A DNA stretch of 64,000 nucleotides from Yponomeuta sedellus. Lineage: Eukaryota > Arthropoda > Insecta > Lepidoptera > Yponomeutidae. The notes under the pieces were generated by a model, which ran no database searches, was not told the origin of the DNA, and worked only from the letters and a program-made list of their open reading frames with translations. A program made the position numbers and the translations under genes. Shown here piece by piece: positions 24,081 through 34,400 of this stretch (positions within the stretch are counted from its first letter, which is position 1; each line of letters begins with the position of its first letter). The DNA is taken from positions 19,512,714 through 19,576,713 of the forward strand of contig OW203721.1 in NCBI GenBank assembly GCA_934045075.1, in the 5' to 3' direction.

Positions 24081-24859
24081 CACATTAAATATAAAGACCG
24101 TTTCTTTATCATGAATTCCCAAAAACGTTAATATCACTTTAATAATTCGTAAAACAAGTCTTATTAATTAAACACATAATGTATATGCTCAGTTTTAATT
24201 TCATAGACTAGGGTACAGGAATATCTAACTACGCATAATCAGGACACAAAAGCATTAGAACTACTCATTTTAGTACAAAGTACACATTATAATTATATTT
24301 TTAAAAATCGCAAAAGGTACCGCTATAAAAAGTATGCTGAAAAATCTCAAATAAGTAGCACTACATCTGCAAGGATATTACGGCCAAACTTGCGATTCTA
24401 GAGTTATAGCCACTTTTCATGTCAGCTTCATACAGATTTTTCTTCGAAAAATTCTTACGCGTCCGTTTGCTCTATAAATTGTCTCTCATCACATTGTTTA
24501 GTGTAGTAATGAGTAATAAAACCTATTTCGAGAGAAAAAAGTGACACTTGAAAACTCAAGTTCCTAGAGTCCCGCCGGTGCCGTCACCGGGGGTAGCAAG
24601 CAATATTTTTTCAAGTTATTTAAGCGTCTATCTTCATATTTTCACAATTAATATTAACAATAACATCATGTATGATGACTAAATCACCGAATTAGTTAAT
24701 AACACCTGAGGTATACTAGGAATTGGAGTTTGATTACCATTAGGGGTATTGTAGTTGCGTATAAATGGAAGGTAAAATATTTAATGTGCTCATTGACATT
24801 TTGTCCTGCTAAAAAAACATACTTACCCAAATCATAAAGAGAAAAATATGGAATCGCAA

Positions 24860-26893
24860 GTCTGACAACTAAACTTGACTTGTTCGTGGTTTTGTGGAAA
24901 GCTAAGCAACTACTCTACTTTGTTGGAAAAAGTTGTATCGCTATTGAACCTTCATCATCTGTCCGATGAAGATCTTGATATACTTCGAGAATTCTGTCGA
25001 AGATTCAGTCAACAAGTTACCAAGAGATGGAAGACAGCAAATAGAAACCAGGATATTTTCAGAAAAAAATATGAAAACTGGCTCGTAATGAGTATTGACT
25101 GGCCATGTTGTGTTGTTTCACATATTATACCAGATGGAACAGCTTCGGTATGCCAAGAAGGCATAAGTTCTTGCACTGAAGTACCATTTGGATCTTTGGG
25201 AGCAAAACAAAGGAAAAGGAGGCTACAACATGAAAGTCATGAAGACACCGATGAATCAATCTGTGTTACAATAGAAAATTTGAAGAAAGAAGGAAACGAA
25301 TGTTTAGGCAAAGTAATTTAAGAAGAATCCTGAAGAAGCAGTAAAAATCTATAACGATATAGAAATGAAGAAATTAAAGAAAACTACAGTTACGCCAGAA
25401 AAAGCGCTAGGCCTTTTATTTTCTCTGGGATTATCAAAGTGGAAATATATTACACTGAGAGAGATGACAATGCGTGAGGGCTTAACAGACTTTCACCCAT
25501 CGTATTACAAGATTCAGCAAGCCAAGTCAAGCTGTTATCCTCCCGATCAGGCTTTCATTATAAATGACACCATGGCGAAACTAGATCTGCAAGCTCTGTT
25601 GAATATAACCATACAACAAATTTTGAAAACCTTACCAGAACTGTCTGCTTACATGGGTAAAACACTGGTTTTGTTATCCAAGTGGGGTTTCGACGGTTCA
25701 TCAAACCAAAGCAGATAATCAAAGCATTGAAGGAGGTGAAACAGATGAATTTCTGTTTATGACAACACTTGTTCCGCTGCAGTTATCTAACGGGACTGAA
25801 GTTATATGGAAAAACCCGAAGCCATGCTCAGTTTTCTACTGTAGACCTGTACAGTTTCTTTTCGCAAAAGAAAGCGAGTCTCTCGTAAAAGAAGAAATGA
25901 AGAAAATGGAAGAGGAAATAGCTGCATTGGTGCCCTCAGAATGCAGAAATATAAAAATAAATCATGATCTAGTCATGACTATGATCGACGGAAAAGTTTG
26001 CAGTTATTTATCCGAAGCTCTTTCCAGTGCAGTTTGCTATTTATGTCTAGCAAAACCGAGCGAGATGAACAATATTGATGCAGTAATACGAAAAGAAGTA
26101 GCCAACAACATGTTAAAATTCGGCTTATCTCCGTTACATGCCCAAATTAACTGCATGGAATGTTTGCTACATATAGCATACAGACTGGAGTTGAAGACTT
26201 GGGCAGTAAGAGGAGATAAAGATAAGGCTGTCATGCTGACCAAAAAGCAGTTGCTGCAAGAACGATTCCAACAGAAGCTTGGTCTTCTTGTGGACGTGGT
26301 CAAACAGAGCTCTGGAATAACGAACGATGGAAATAACGCACGAAAATTCTTCGATGACCCAAAACAGACAGCCGAGATAACAGGAGTGGATGAAGAATTG
26401 ATTAGAAGATTTGCAGTCATACTTCAAGCCATTACATCTGGTGAAGAAATAAGCGTCGACAAGTACAAAGAATATGGCCGAAGTACTGCAGAAAGGTACC
26501 TGGACCAATACAGCTGGTACTATATGCCAGCTACAGTGCACAAGTTGCTAATCCATGGTGCTGAAATTATAAGGAACTCCTTGGTTCCTACTGGGATCTT
26601 ATCTGAAGAAGCATCCAAAGCTCGCAACAAAGATTTTCGATGTTAACGAGAATTTCACTCGCGAAAGAACACCAGGAAGAATTCAAACGAAGATGTCATC
26701 AAAAGGATGCTTCTCACTTCTGATCCTTTTATTTCTTCAATGCGACCAGTTATGAGGATAGCTTTAAAGAAAAAAATGAGTCAAGAAGCAGTGGATCTTT
26801 AGGTATTACAACGACATCATATTGAGTTCTGTAACGTCGAAAATATTGAAAGTGACACAGATTCCGAGAAAGAAACTGATTTATATGAATAAT
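24860..26893 (+). pseudogene. Transib transposase, frameshifted
   Basis: Three long frames (24875-25321, about 25325-25718, about 25696-26646) plus a tail to about 26893 reconstruct, in order, a Transib transposase, the family from which the RAG1 recombinase core derives. Family motifs seen: KWGFDGSSNQS with the first catalytic Asp, LVPLQLSNGTEVIWKNPKP, CRPVQFLFAKES, MIDGKVCSYL with the second Asp, GLSPLHAQINCMECLLHIAY, NDGNNARKFF, GVDEELIRRFAVIL, and VPTGILSEEASKARNKDFR, where the third acidic residue is expected. Frameshifts near 25322, 25700 and 26643 make it non-functional. The C-terminal MLLTSDPFISS lies in the shifted tail. Confidence 0.9.
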
Positions 26894-27258
26894 TTATATG
26901 ATTTTTGTTTGCAATATGTTATTGTAATTCTTTTATTTATATTTTTTATACATTGGTTTCTTTATTGGTTTCATTGGTCTTTTATGTACCTATTTTAATG
27001 TAAAGGATTCATAGCTAGTATTTTATTCATGTAGTTTTAAAAGCTTATTTTTTATGTTTACATGATTTAACATTTTTAAAATGTATGTGTGTTTTAAAAT
27101 GTAACTTGGACTTATTTCATGTATCTTTGTAAATATTTTATGCTTGTGTTTTTCCTCGTGTACAATAAAGAATATTCATATCTTATTTGATTTTCATGTG
27201 TATAATTTGTTCGCATATGACAATGTTTTAGAACAGTATTTAAGTAGTTATACTGTAT

Positions 27259-27282
27259 GATTCTTTATAATTATAAAGAATC
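27259..27282. repeat. 24-bp perfect palindrome
   Basis: GATTCTTTATAA/TTATAAAGAATC with no loop. Confidence 0.9.
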
Positions 27283-27674
27283 CTTAATTAAGGAAGGTAC
27301 ATAATTTGACAAACACAAAATATACGCTTAAATACCTTAAAAAAATATTTTAAATGCATTTAATTTTTTTTCGACCAAAGTCGCACGAGTGCGCCCATAG
27401 TGCAGTATGTCAAAAAATCCATAAAAATGCAGGCAATAATCGTGCTGAAGGAAATAACGGGCAAGTGTGCGATAATCAAGTTATGGCCAATTTTATAGTA
27501 ACTTCCATACATTTTTTTTAACCAAGTGGAAAAAAAGTACTTGCACAAAGGTAAACATACTGCACTTCAAATATGTTGAAAGATTAGCCTTCCTAAGTGG
27601 ATTCCTGTGAAAAAAAAATAACAATTCAAAATTCGATCTCTAAGTCTATGGGGAGCGATTTTCAGCCCACCGTG

Positions 27675-28065
27675 CGGAGGGTGAGACTCGTATTTCGTAT
27701 CGGCGTCGTAGGTGTAAAAGATATAACAAATATAGTCGACGGCTTGGACGATACCATTGTTATATCTACGCGTTTTACTTTACGTGTCGTCGTGTTGAAG
27801 TCCGTGTCAGCACTGTACCACTCACCGGGCGTAACCCGGCATCGACACCGGCACAATGGAAAAACGAAACCCGGCACCGGTGCCTGATGCCTGTGCAACG
27901 GCCATGCCGGTGTGCCGTGCCGGTCCGGGCCGATGAGTCGAAACACGCCCAATGCCGATGCCGGCGTGACGACGACGACGACGGCTCCCGGCGCGGCTCG
28001 AGCAGCAGGTCGCTAGCTGCTGCACTATAACGTCTAAGGCAGGCGGCTACCTCGTTCTTCATCAA
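27675..28065. other. GC-rich island right of the Transib
   Basis: A run rich in CCGGCACCGG/GCCGGTGCC words (27820-27990) and a (GAC)n stretch near 27968, in otherwise AT-rich DNA. Similar words (CCCGGCACCGG) flank the Transib's left end at 23355-23400. Open frames on both strands here reflect base composition. No protein recognised. Confidence 0.5.
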
Positions 28066-28387
28066 ATTTTAAAGAAAGTCTATGGTGTAATTATCTCAAT
28101 TTCTGCTCAGCGTAAATCGTTTCGTAATCTTACTTTAAACAATTTAATAACTTTACTACATCGAGGGTAGCATAAATGAAAAATCAGTAAGTTTTATGGG
28201 GAATATAATTACAGGGAAAGTACACATTACCTAAACTTAAAACATAAAGTGTGTTGAACTTATGGGTAGTATCAATCAGGGAACGTGTCAACCGGATATT
28301 CTGAGCTTCACTTACAACAATTAATAAAATAGAAAATCTCATATTCAATAACTTATAAGTTTATAAATAACCCATACCATAATATTA

Positions 28388-28645
28388 ACCTCACACCTGC
28401 ATTCCAATGGGGTAGACAGGCACCAAGGACTGCCACTTGCCACGATCCTGACAGATTACCTTCGCTTCATCAACATTCATTAGTTGTTACATGCACTCAC
28501 GTCAGTTCCGGTTACTTTTTATCTTCCATTTGCTAATACATTCCTTATCTGGTCGAAGTATGTGGGACGTCCCTTACCGGCCCTTCCACCCACATTCGCC
28601 ATGTATATTTGTTTCATCAATATTTCTTCCTTCATCCTCTCCACA
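28388..28645 (-). mobile_element. LINE 3' region, antisense copy 1
   Basis: Plus-strand ACTGCCACTTGCCACGATCC and CGTCCCTTACCGGCCC-type sequence, shared with copies at 47975 and 52170. The reverse complement reads ...ANVGGRAGKGRPTYFDQI. Confidence 0.75.
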
Positions 28646-28872
28646 TATATCACAGTACAATGAAGGTGTAGCTGATGCGTGCGTTTGCTTCTATGCAGAG
28701 TTAGCTGGCAACGGCGCATATTAAAATCATGGGCCATAATCACAGCAGAAATTGGTAAAAATATCAGCCAGCTCCCATATGGATGGACAGATATGATTTT
28801 TAATGGAATACTAAATTGATTGGAATAGTTTGTAGCAGTACCTACCTACCTCTCGATAGGATACTGGTCTTA

Positions 28873-29121
28873 GGCCCTATTTCACAATGTTCAAATAAAG
28901 ATAAAGATATTTATTGGGTCACAGACATCGGTATACATGTAAAGTTAGGCTAGTTTACAGGCAAGTTCCAGATAAGCTATCCGCAACCAGGGCTGCCGTT
29001 TATTCTAAATTTAAATATTTTTTTCTATATTGTGTGTGTTCGTTTATGGCTTAGAACAAACAGCAGCCCTGGTTGCGGATAGCATATCCGGAACTTTATC
29101 TGCAGATTGTGAAACAGACCC
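28873..29121. mobile_element. ~250-bp MITE, TTA target (Harbinger-like)
   Basis: Outer ends GGCCCTATTTCACAATGTT and its degenerate inverse are flanked by TTA (28870-28872, 29122-29124). Inner inverted arms AGCTATCCGCAACCAGGGCT / AGCCCTGGTTGCGGATAGC bracket a short AT core. No coding sequence. Confidence 0.8.
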
Positions 29122-29139
29122 TTACCCTACCCGAAAATA

Positions 29140-29400
29140 ACTTAAACAAAATCTCGCAGCGTTGGGAAGTGTTTGCGATGGACTAGTAAAGGTTTTTCAA
29201 GAACATAACATTTACATACAGGCACATACATTGCTTCTGGCCCCACACTAGGATACCCTGTGTCGTGGGAACCAGAAACAACGACATCACAAACATGTAA
29301 ACATCCAAGACCTGGGGTTTTTTTTTGTTCCCAGCCGGGATTCGAACCCAGGACCTCCTGCATGGCAGGTAGATGCACTACCGTTACGCCACAGAGGTCG
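29140..29400 (-). repeat. tRNA-derived SINE (family C), full head
   Basis: Reverse complement begins GACCTCTGTGGCGTAACGGT (A-box region) with B box GGTTCGAATCCC. The body continues TGGTTCCCACGACACAGG. The tRNA-like part has a long SINE body attached, so it is not a tRNA gene. Confidence 0.8.
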
Positions 29401-30720
29401 TCTAATTATTATTAATAATTATTTAAACCAGCGTTTCTTACTCTTTTTTGTACAAGCATGGTTTTTGCCACCAAGCACAATTTTAAGGACCTCCTTAATA
29501 ATAGAAGCAGCAATATATTTCGAAACATTTATTGTAGTACAGTCAAAAAATATACTTTTTTCATAATAAAATAGGTAAATGTGAAGGTTCGTGCTTGTGG
29601 GGTAGGCGGCGGCGTGTGTAGCAATTACGAAACTTTTGGTGGCATTTATTTATGATTGTTAAATGGTCTATTGATAAGACTTCGGTAGAAGTTCGACCAT
29701 TTTGTTGCGAAGTCGCCCATAATAATACTGAGGAGAGTGCGAACATGCAAAGTTGATGTGCTGTCGACTGCACTGTGCAGGTAGGTCGGTGTGTGTGGTA
29801 CCCAAATGGACTAAGGTACCTTTGAGGGAGTTGTCTAAGTATTGGCTTGATAAGATCACAATCAGCGACCACAGGGCAGGTCTATACACGGAGGATGACG
29901 AAGTCTGGGTTACTGTTGCATGTTGAAAGCACTGATATCATTCACTAGAAGTTGTTGGTGGGTAAAGGTGGGTTACATTTCTTGCTGCTTGCTTTAAAAT
30001 TCTGTTTTATAGACCCAATGCACTAATTCCGCAATATACTTTTTCCACAGATTTGAAATGTGTGATTTTTTCACATAGGTATTGTATTTTCTGAATTATC
30101 TCTCAAACAAACAATGTTTTTCCTCTAATTATCCCATCCGTGGGTTGTCAATTTTATGGCAGATTAGATTTTCCCTAAGGACTTACAAGAACACAGAACA
30201 ATTAAACCATACAAGAACCAAACGTAGGTACTCTGTGTCTAGAATTGAACTGTCAATTCTCTGCTCGCTACTGGCTACTAGAGTACACTGCTAAAATGTT
30301 TTACGTTTTGCTAGTCACCGCCAGATGTCAATAGTAAACTCGTGAAAACTATTAACAATGCCATCTAGCGGTTTTAGACAAAGCGCTCTACACGTATTTT
30401 TCGGCTTTGCGCGCATTTTCAGTGGCGGCCTCTGGGCCCGGCGCGGTTTTTTGGGATCCGATTTGCTTGTATGGGAATGGGTTTCTATACTTACTTCAAA
30501 TTCAATGCAGAAACAAAAAGTTTGTCTTTTTAATCTGTAAATGAACCGGATGAATAAGTCGTTGAACGAACGCTCAGCGGCGCTACTACGTAAGTCTCTC
30601 AGGTAAGTCTTCCACTGTACTTATAGTTTTCGAGTTTTCTTATTTACCTACTCCGATCGGCTCCAGAGAGTGGGGTACTTACGTGGTAGCGCCCCTGTTT
30701 TTTGGCGGGCAGGATTTCTC
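29401..30720. other. intergenic, no gene recognised
   Basis: AT-rich. Several small frames in 29561-29890 on the minus strand have no family signature. Confidence 0.3.
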
Positions 30721-30744
30721 GATATCAGCCGCAACATGAGTTTA

Positions 30745-30925
30745 CCATACCGTAGGTAGCGGGTTCGATTCCCACTGGAGACTGCCGTACATTTGGCGAC
30801 AGTCTGGGCTGTTTGTTATTTGCTTGTTTGTGATGTTCTTCCCTGGTTACCATAGCAAAGGGTATCCGGTATCCTAGTTTGGGACCAGTGGAAGTGATTG
30901 TGTTGTGTGGTGGAAGTGATTATTA
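30745..30925 (+). repeat. SINE related to family C, 5'-truncated
   Basis: B box GGTTCGATTCCC, then GCCGTACATTTGGCGACAGT and GGGTATCCGGTATCCTAGTT. Confidence 0.7.
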
Positions 30926-31029
30926 TTTTAACTGTAGGTATATTCGCGGATTCTTATTAAAGCATCATATATTTTTCGACCTTGGGTCTGAAAATCCACA
31001 AAGCATGTTTGTAGTAAACCAACATCCTG

Positions 31030-31137
31030 CCGGGTAGTACGATGTAACGAATGTACAGCGGCCTCTACTGGAAACCGAACCCACGACGTCTGGCATGGTA
31101 ATCAGACGTGATACCACTAGACCAACGAGGCAGTCCT
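31030..31137 (-). repeat. tRNA-derived SINE head (family C-like)
   Basis: Reverse complement CTGCCTCGTTGGTCTAGTGG...CGTGGGTTCGGTTTCC, an A/B-box promoter pair, then GAGGCCGCTGTACATTCG. Confidence 0.75.
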
Positions 31138-31409
31138 TATTCACTATAGACCCTCCCTCTTCTCCCCCAATTTTCTGGATGATTGATTGATATAATTTTT
31201 TATACTCCTACTTATTCGAGAAAACTTAGTAACATACATCGGCATGGACTTTACTTTAGAAAAACAAAACCAATCCTTGACGTAATATTTTGAGAACAAA
31301 TTTTATGGACCGTAGCTTTATACTTTCTAGCATTGATTGAAAGATAACGTCAGAACGGAAAACAACCCTACGCTTCACCAATTTTTAATCCACTGAATAC
31401 CGAACCAGG

Positions 31410-31440
31410 ATGACTGTTTCGCTACTCGTGATTGTCCTTT
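31410..31440 (+). CDS. protease homologue exon 1 (start and signal peptide)
   Basis: ATG at 31410, ten codons plus one base, donor GTAAGTG. Joined to exon 2 it completes a Cys codon. Confidence 0.75.
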
Positions 31441-34400
31441 GTAAGTGAAACAAATTGTGTCCGCTCTTTTAAGATCCGACATTTTTTCCAAGTGTAAATC
31501 GGTCTTGTAGGGGATCCGTAGGTCGTTGAGTAGGTTTAGTGTGGTAGTACGTACTGTGACGCCCTAGCTAAATACAACGGAATATGACCAATGTAGAACG
31601 ACCAGCCACAAGATGGACATAAGACCTTATCCAAGCGGCACGCTGGATGCAAACCGCTTCCAACTGGTCTTTATGGAAATCAATGGAGGAGGCCTATGTC
31701 CAACAGTAAACTTCTTGTGGCTGTTTGTTTGATTGATTGATGACCTGTTAATTAATTATCTTTATATCTTTTTAACATCCTATCAATTTTCTAGTCGAGT
31801 TGCTAGTCATCGACTGACACTTGAAAAACGGCTGTGCCAGCCAGCTACCAGAATGAAGCATCGCTACAGTAGGTACTCCTCATACCTTTACGTATTTTTC
31901 CAGGTACAAATTTCGTCACAAACTATGCAAGGCTGCCTTTTAAACCACCCAACGATGCCTTGCCTTTTGCGGTAAGTGCAGCCCGAACTTGTCATTTTTT
32001 GTGTTTCAATAGGTAGGTAATCGTTATAGTTCCGCCACCACGCCCGTCCTTCCGTCTGTCTTACAATCTGTCCGTGGCATAGCGCAGTGAGACGGCAAGT
32101 ACTAAAAAGCTGTTTGATAGTATCTTGCAAAAAAAAAATTGTGTACGTCGCGTCGTCCGTCCCCATAACAAAAAAATCGTAGTAAACTCAACTTTTGAAC
32201 TTCTGCACATTTTAAAAGGCGAACTTCGTACAAAATTCCATTGAAAATTAGTTTGATGAAGTTGTTAGTTCTGTAAAGCAGGTAAATAACCCTTCGGTTA
32301 TTGCCTGCGGGTTTTAAGTACCGTTTTCAAATTGGCCATTATTTTGTAACATCTGATGGTGCCTAATCCATGCAAGTGTCAAACTGGTATTACTATGGTG
32401 TAGGTACCTAAACTCTATAATTATAAAATAATAAATAAGTGTGGATCCAACTTCCGCTAAGGTTCCCGGACTGCATGGAAACACATTTTTGCTCAAAACT
32501 GACCGATAATCACTTGCCCGGTTAACACTTACATTCATTAACGTGAATTAAACAGCAGCTAGCTAGAAGAAGAACTTGTAAGTACCTAAACGGTGAGGGT
32601 GGCGTTTATGTTAATGTAGTGAAATCTGTTTAAATGCAAGTTTGTAGTACGTAGCATAATATCAGTGAACACACAGGTGTACTTCTCTTCGCGCTACCGC
32701 GGCATGTGTTCAGGCTCGATGATCTCGCGGACCGCCGTGCTGACGGCGGCCGTGTGCGTCTGTGACCCGGTGTCGGAGATACAGGACCGGCGCGCCATCA
32801 ACGTCGTGGCCGGCACCTACTACCGGCACCCGCGGCGCGGCATAAAGGTCCAGGTCACTAAGATACTGTTGCCCCGAAGTGAGTAATGGAACTAGCCAGT
32901 ACCCTGTTAAATGCCGCATTTAGGATTATTTTCCACGTGTCAAACAAGCAGCACCGGCGCGGCGAACAGCGTCGTGACCGGCGCCGATTACCAGCAGCAC
33001 CCGCGGCGCGGCATCAAGGTCCAGGTCACTAATAGACTGTCGCCCCGAAATGAGTAATGGACCTAGCCAGGAGCGTGTTTTAATTGCCGCATAAAGGTTT
33101 ATTTTCTACGTGTCAGACACGCAAAACCGGCGCGCCGAACAGCATCAACTACTACCGGCGGCACCCGCGGCGCGGCATCAATGTCCAGGTCACTAAGATA
33201 CCTACTGCCCCGAAGTGAGTAATGGACCTTGCCAGAACCCTGTTATTTACCGCATCTAGTGTAATTTTCCACCGGTGTCAAACACGCAGCACCAGCCTGC
33301 CGTCAACGTCGTGACCGGAAATACTCCCGCGGCGCAGCAAGCTTCAAGGCCCAGTCCAGTGAGATACTAGATTCCTAAAGTGAGTGACGGTCTTAGCCAG
33401 CTGGACCTTATACATTGGCACATCTAGGGTTAGTTTCCGCCGTTGTTGGACACATAGGGCCGGCGTGGTACCATCAACGTCCAATGCTTCAACTGCAACC
33501 CAGACTCTACACCCGGTTTCAAGGTCCAGCCCTTTTGTCACCTAACTGTTCTATGTAACGGTTTAATCTATTAGACGATTCCAAAGTATCAAAATATTTG
33601 GCAGTTTGAAGTAGGTTAACTCGGATAACTCCATGCAGTGAAGGATTTACGTAGCGCTCCTGGTCACCAAGACACTGGTGCCCCGATATGCGTGACGGAC
33701 CATGCCAGCTAGGTTCTGTTGATTGATGCATCGAGGCTTATTTTTCAGGGCCGCGTTTCGTAAAACTATAACTCATACATTATTAGGGCAAGACGACGTA
33801 CTTAGCCTAGCCTTCCTCCCACTTTTTATCTGTGAATTAATCCGCCATGCAATGTATGTCTAATTGTCATAGTATACCGTGGATTTTAGTTCTATGAAAT
33901 AAGGTCCTGGCCCCTGAAAAGTGATGGTCATACCTACCAGCCCAGCAGTAACCCAACACGGGGCTTTGCCCACCCGGCACCCTACGCCGATGGCCTGTTC
34001 ACACAATCAGTGGTCGCAATAATCCATTCCACAATTTTACATCCGTGCACTTTATTTCGGTATATACCTAGGCCATGGGCAACTTTTAGCCTAAAATAAT
34101 GATGTGCTGTCATCTGATAGTAACAAGGCTGCGAGACTAAAAGCCGACTAAGAGACTATTGGTCTGCTAAGCGAATAAACTTCTTCTTCTTCGTTTCGTG
34201 TCAGCGATTCGACCAGCTTAGATTTTTCCTGCTCAATAGTTAGCCACTGCAAATGCAGCAACTTTGGCCTCTGTTAGGTCCTCGAGTGGAGGTCTGAGGG
34301 TACAATAGGCATTGGAGCAGGTTCACCATGGATTGCGATGAGGCTCCACAATCACATTGCTCGTCCGTTTGTGCAATATAACGCCATCTGCTTAGGTTTT

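Larger units (their letters stand above)
23434..24566. mobile_element. foldback element with ~330-bp inverted arms
   Basis: Left arm 23434-23760 and right arm 24200-24566 are inverted copies starting GAACTTGAGTTTTCAAGTGT. The right arm carries about 30 bp (TATAACTCTAGAATCGCAAG type) missing from the left. The interior holds a perfect hairpin (23785-23831) and a LINE tail (23990-24080). No coding capacity. It lies 34 bp inside the Transib left end. Confidence 0.85.
23400..27674 (+). mobile_element. Transib DNA transposon (RAG1-related), degenerate copy
   Basis: The left end CACGGTGGGCTGAGAATC (23400) and right end GATTTTCAGCCCACCGTG (27657-27674) are inverted and differ at one position. They start with CACGGTG, like Transib termini, which resemble the CACAGTG heptamer of V(D)J signals. 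A broken Transib transposase lies inside. A foldback element of about 1.1 kb fills 23434-24566. Flanking 5-mers are CGCCG and CGGAG. These are GC-rich, as Transib targets are, but not identical, so the two ends may not come from a single insertion. Confidence 0.8.

Noticed and set aside
27597..28065. Overlapping frames on both strands in the GC island
   Set aside because: Open because stop codons are rare in GC-rich repeats. Arg/His-rich nonsense-like products.
29330..29400. tRNA gene candidate (and similar at 14938, 31070, 51828, 60080)
   Set aside because: A and B boxes are present, but the molecules continue into repeated SINE bodies and the acceptor stems do not pair. Same families recur in the window.
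31733..31890. Alternative exon 2 of the protease homologue (TTTCTAG at about 31794)
   Set aside because: Its phase does not fit exon 1. The exon at 31904-31971 fits both sides.
32950..33755. Mutually exclusive functional exons in the protease homologue
   Set aside because: Copies 2-6 have indels and stops and several lost donors. They also lack the 5' half of exon 3.
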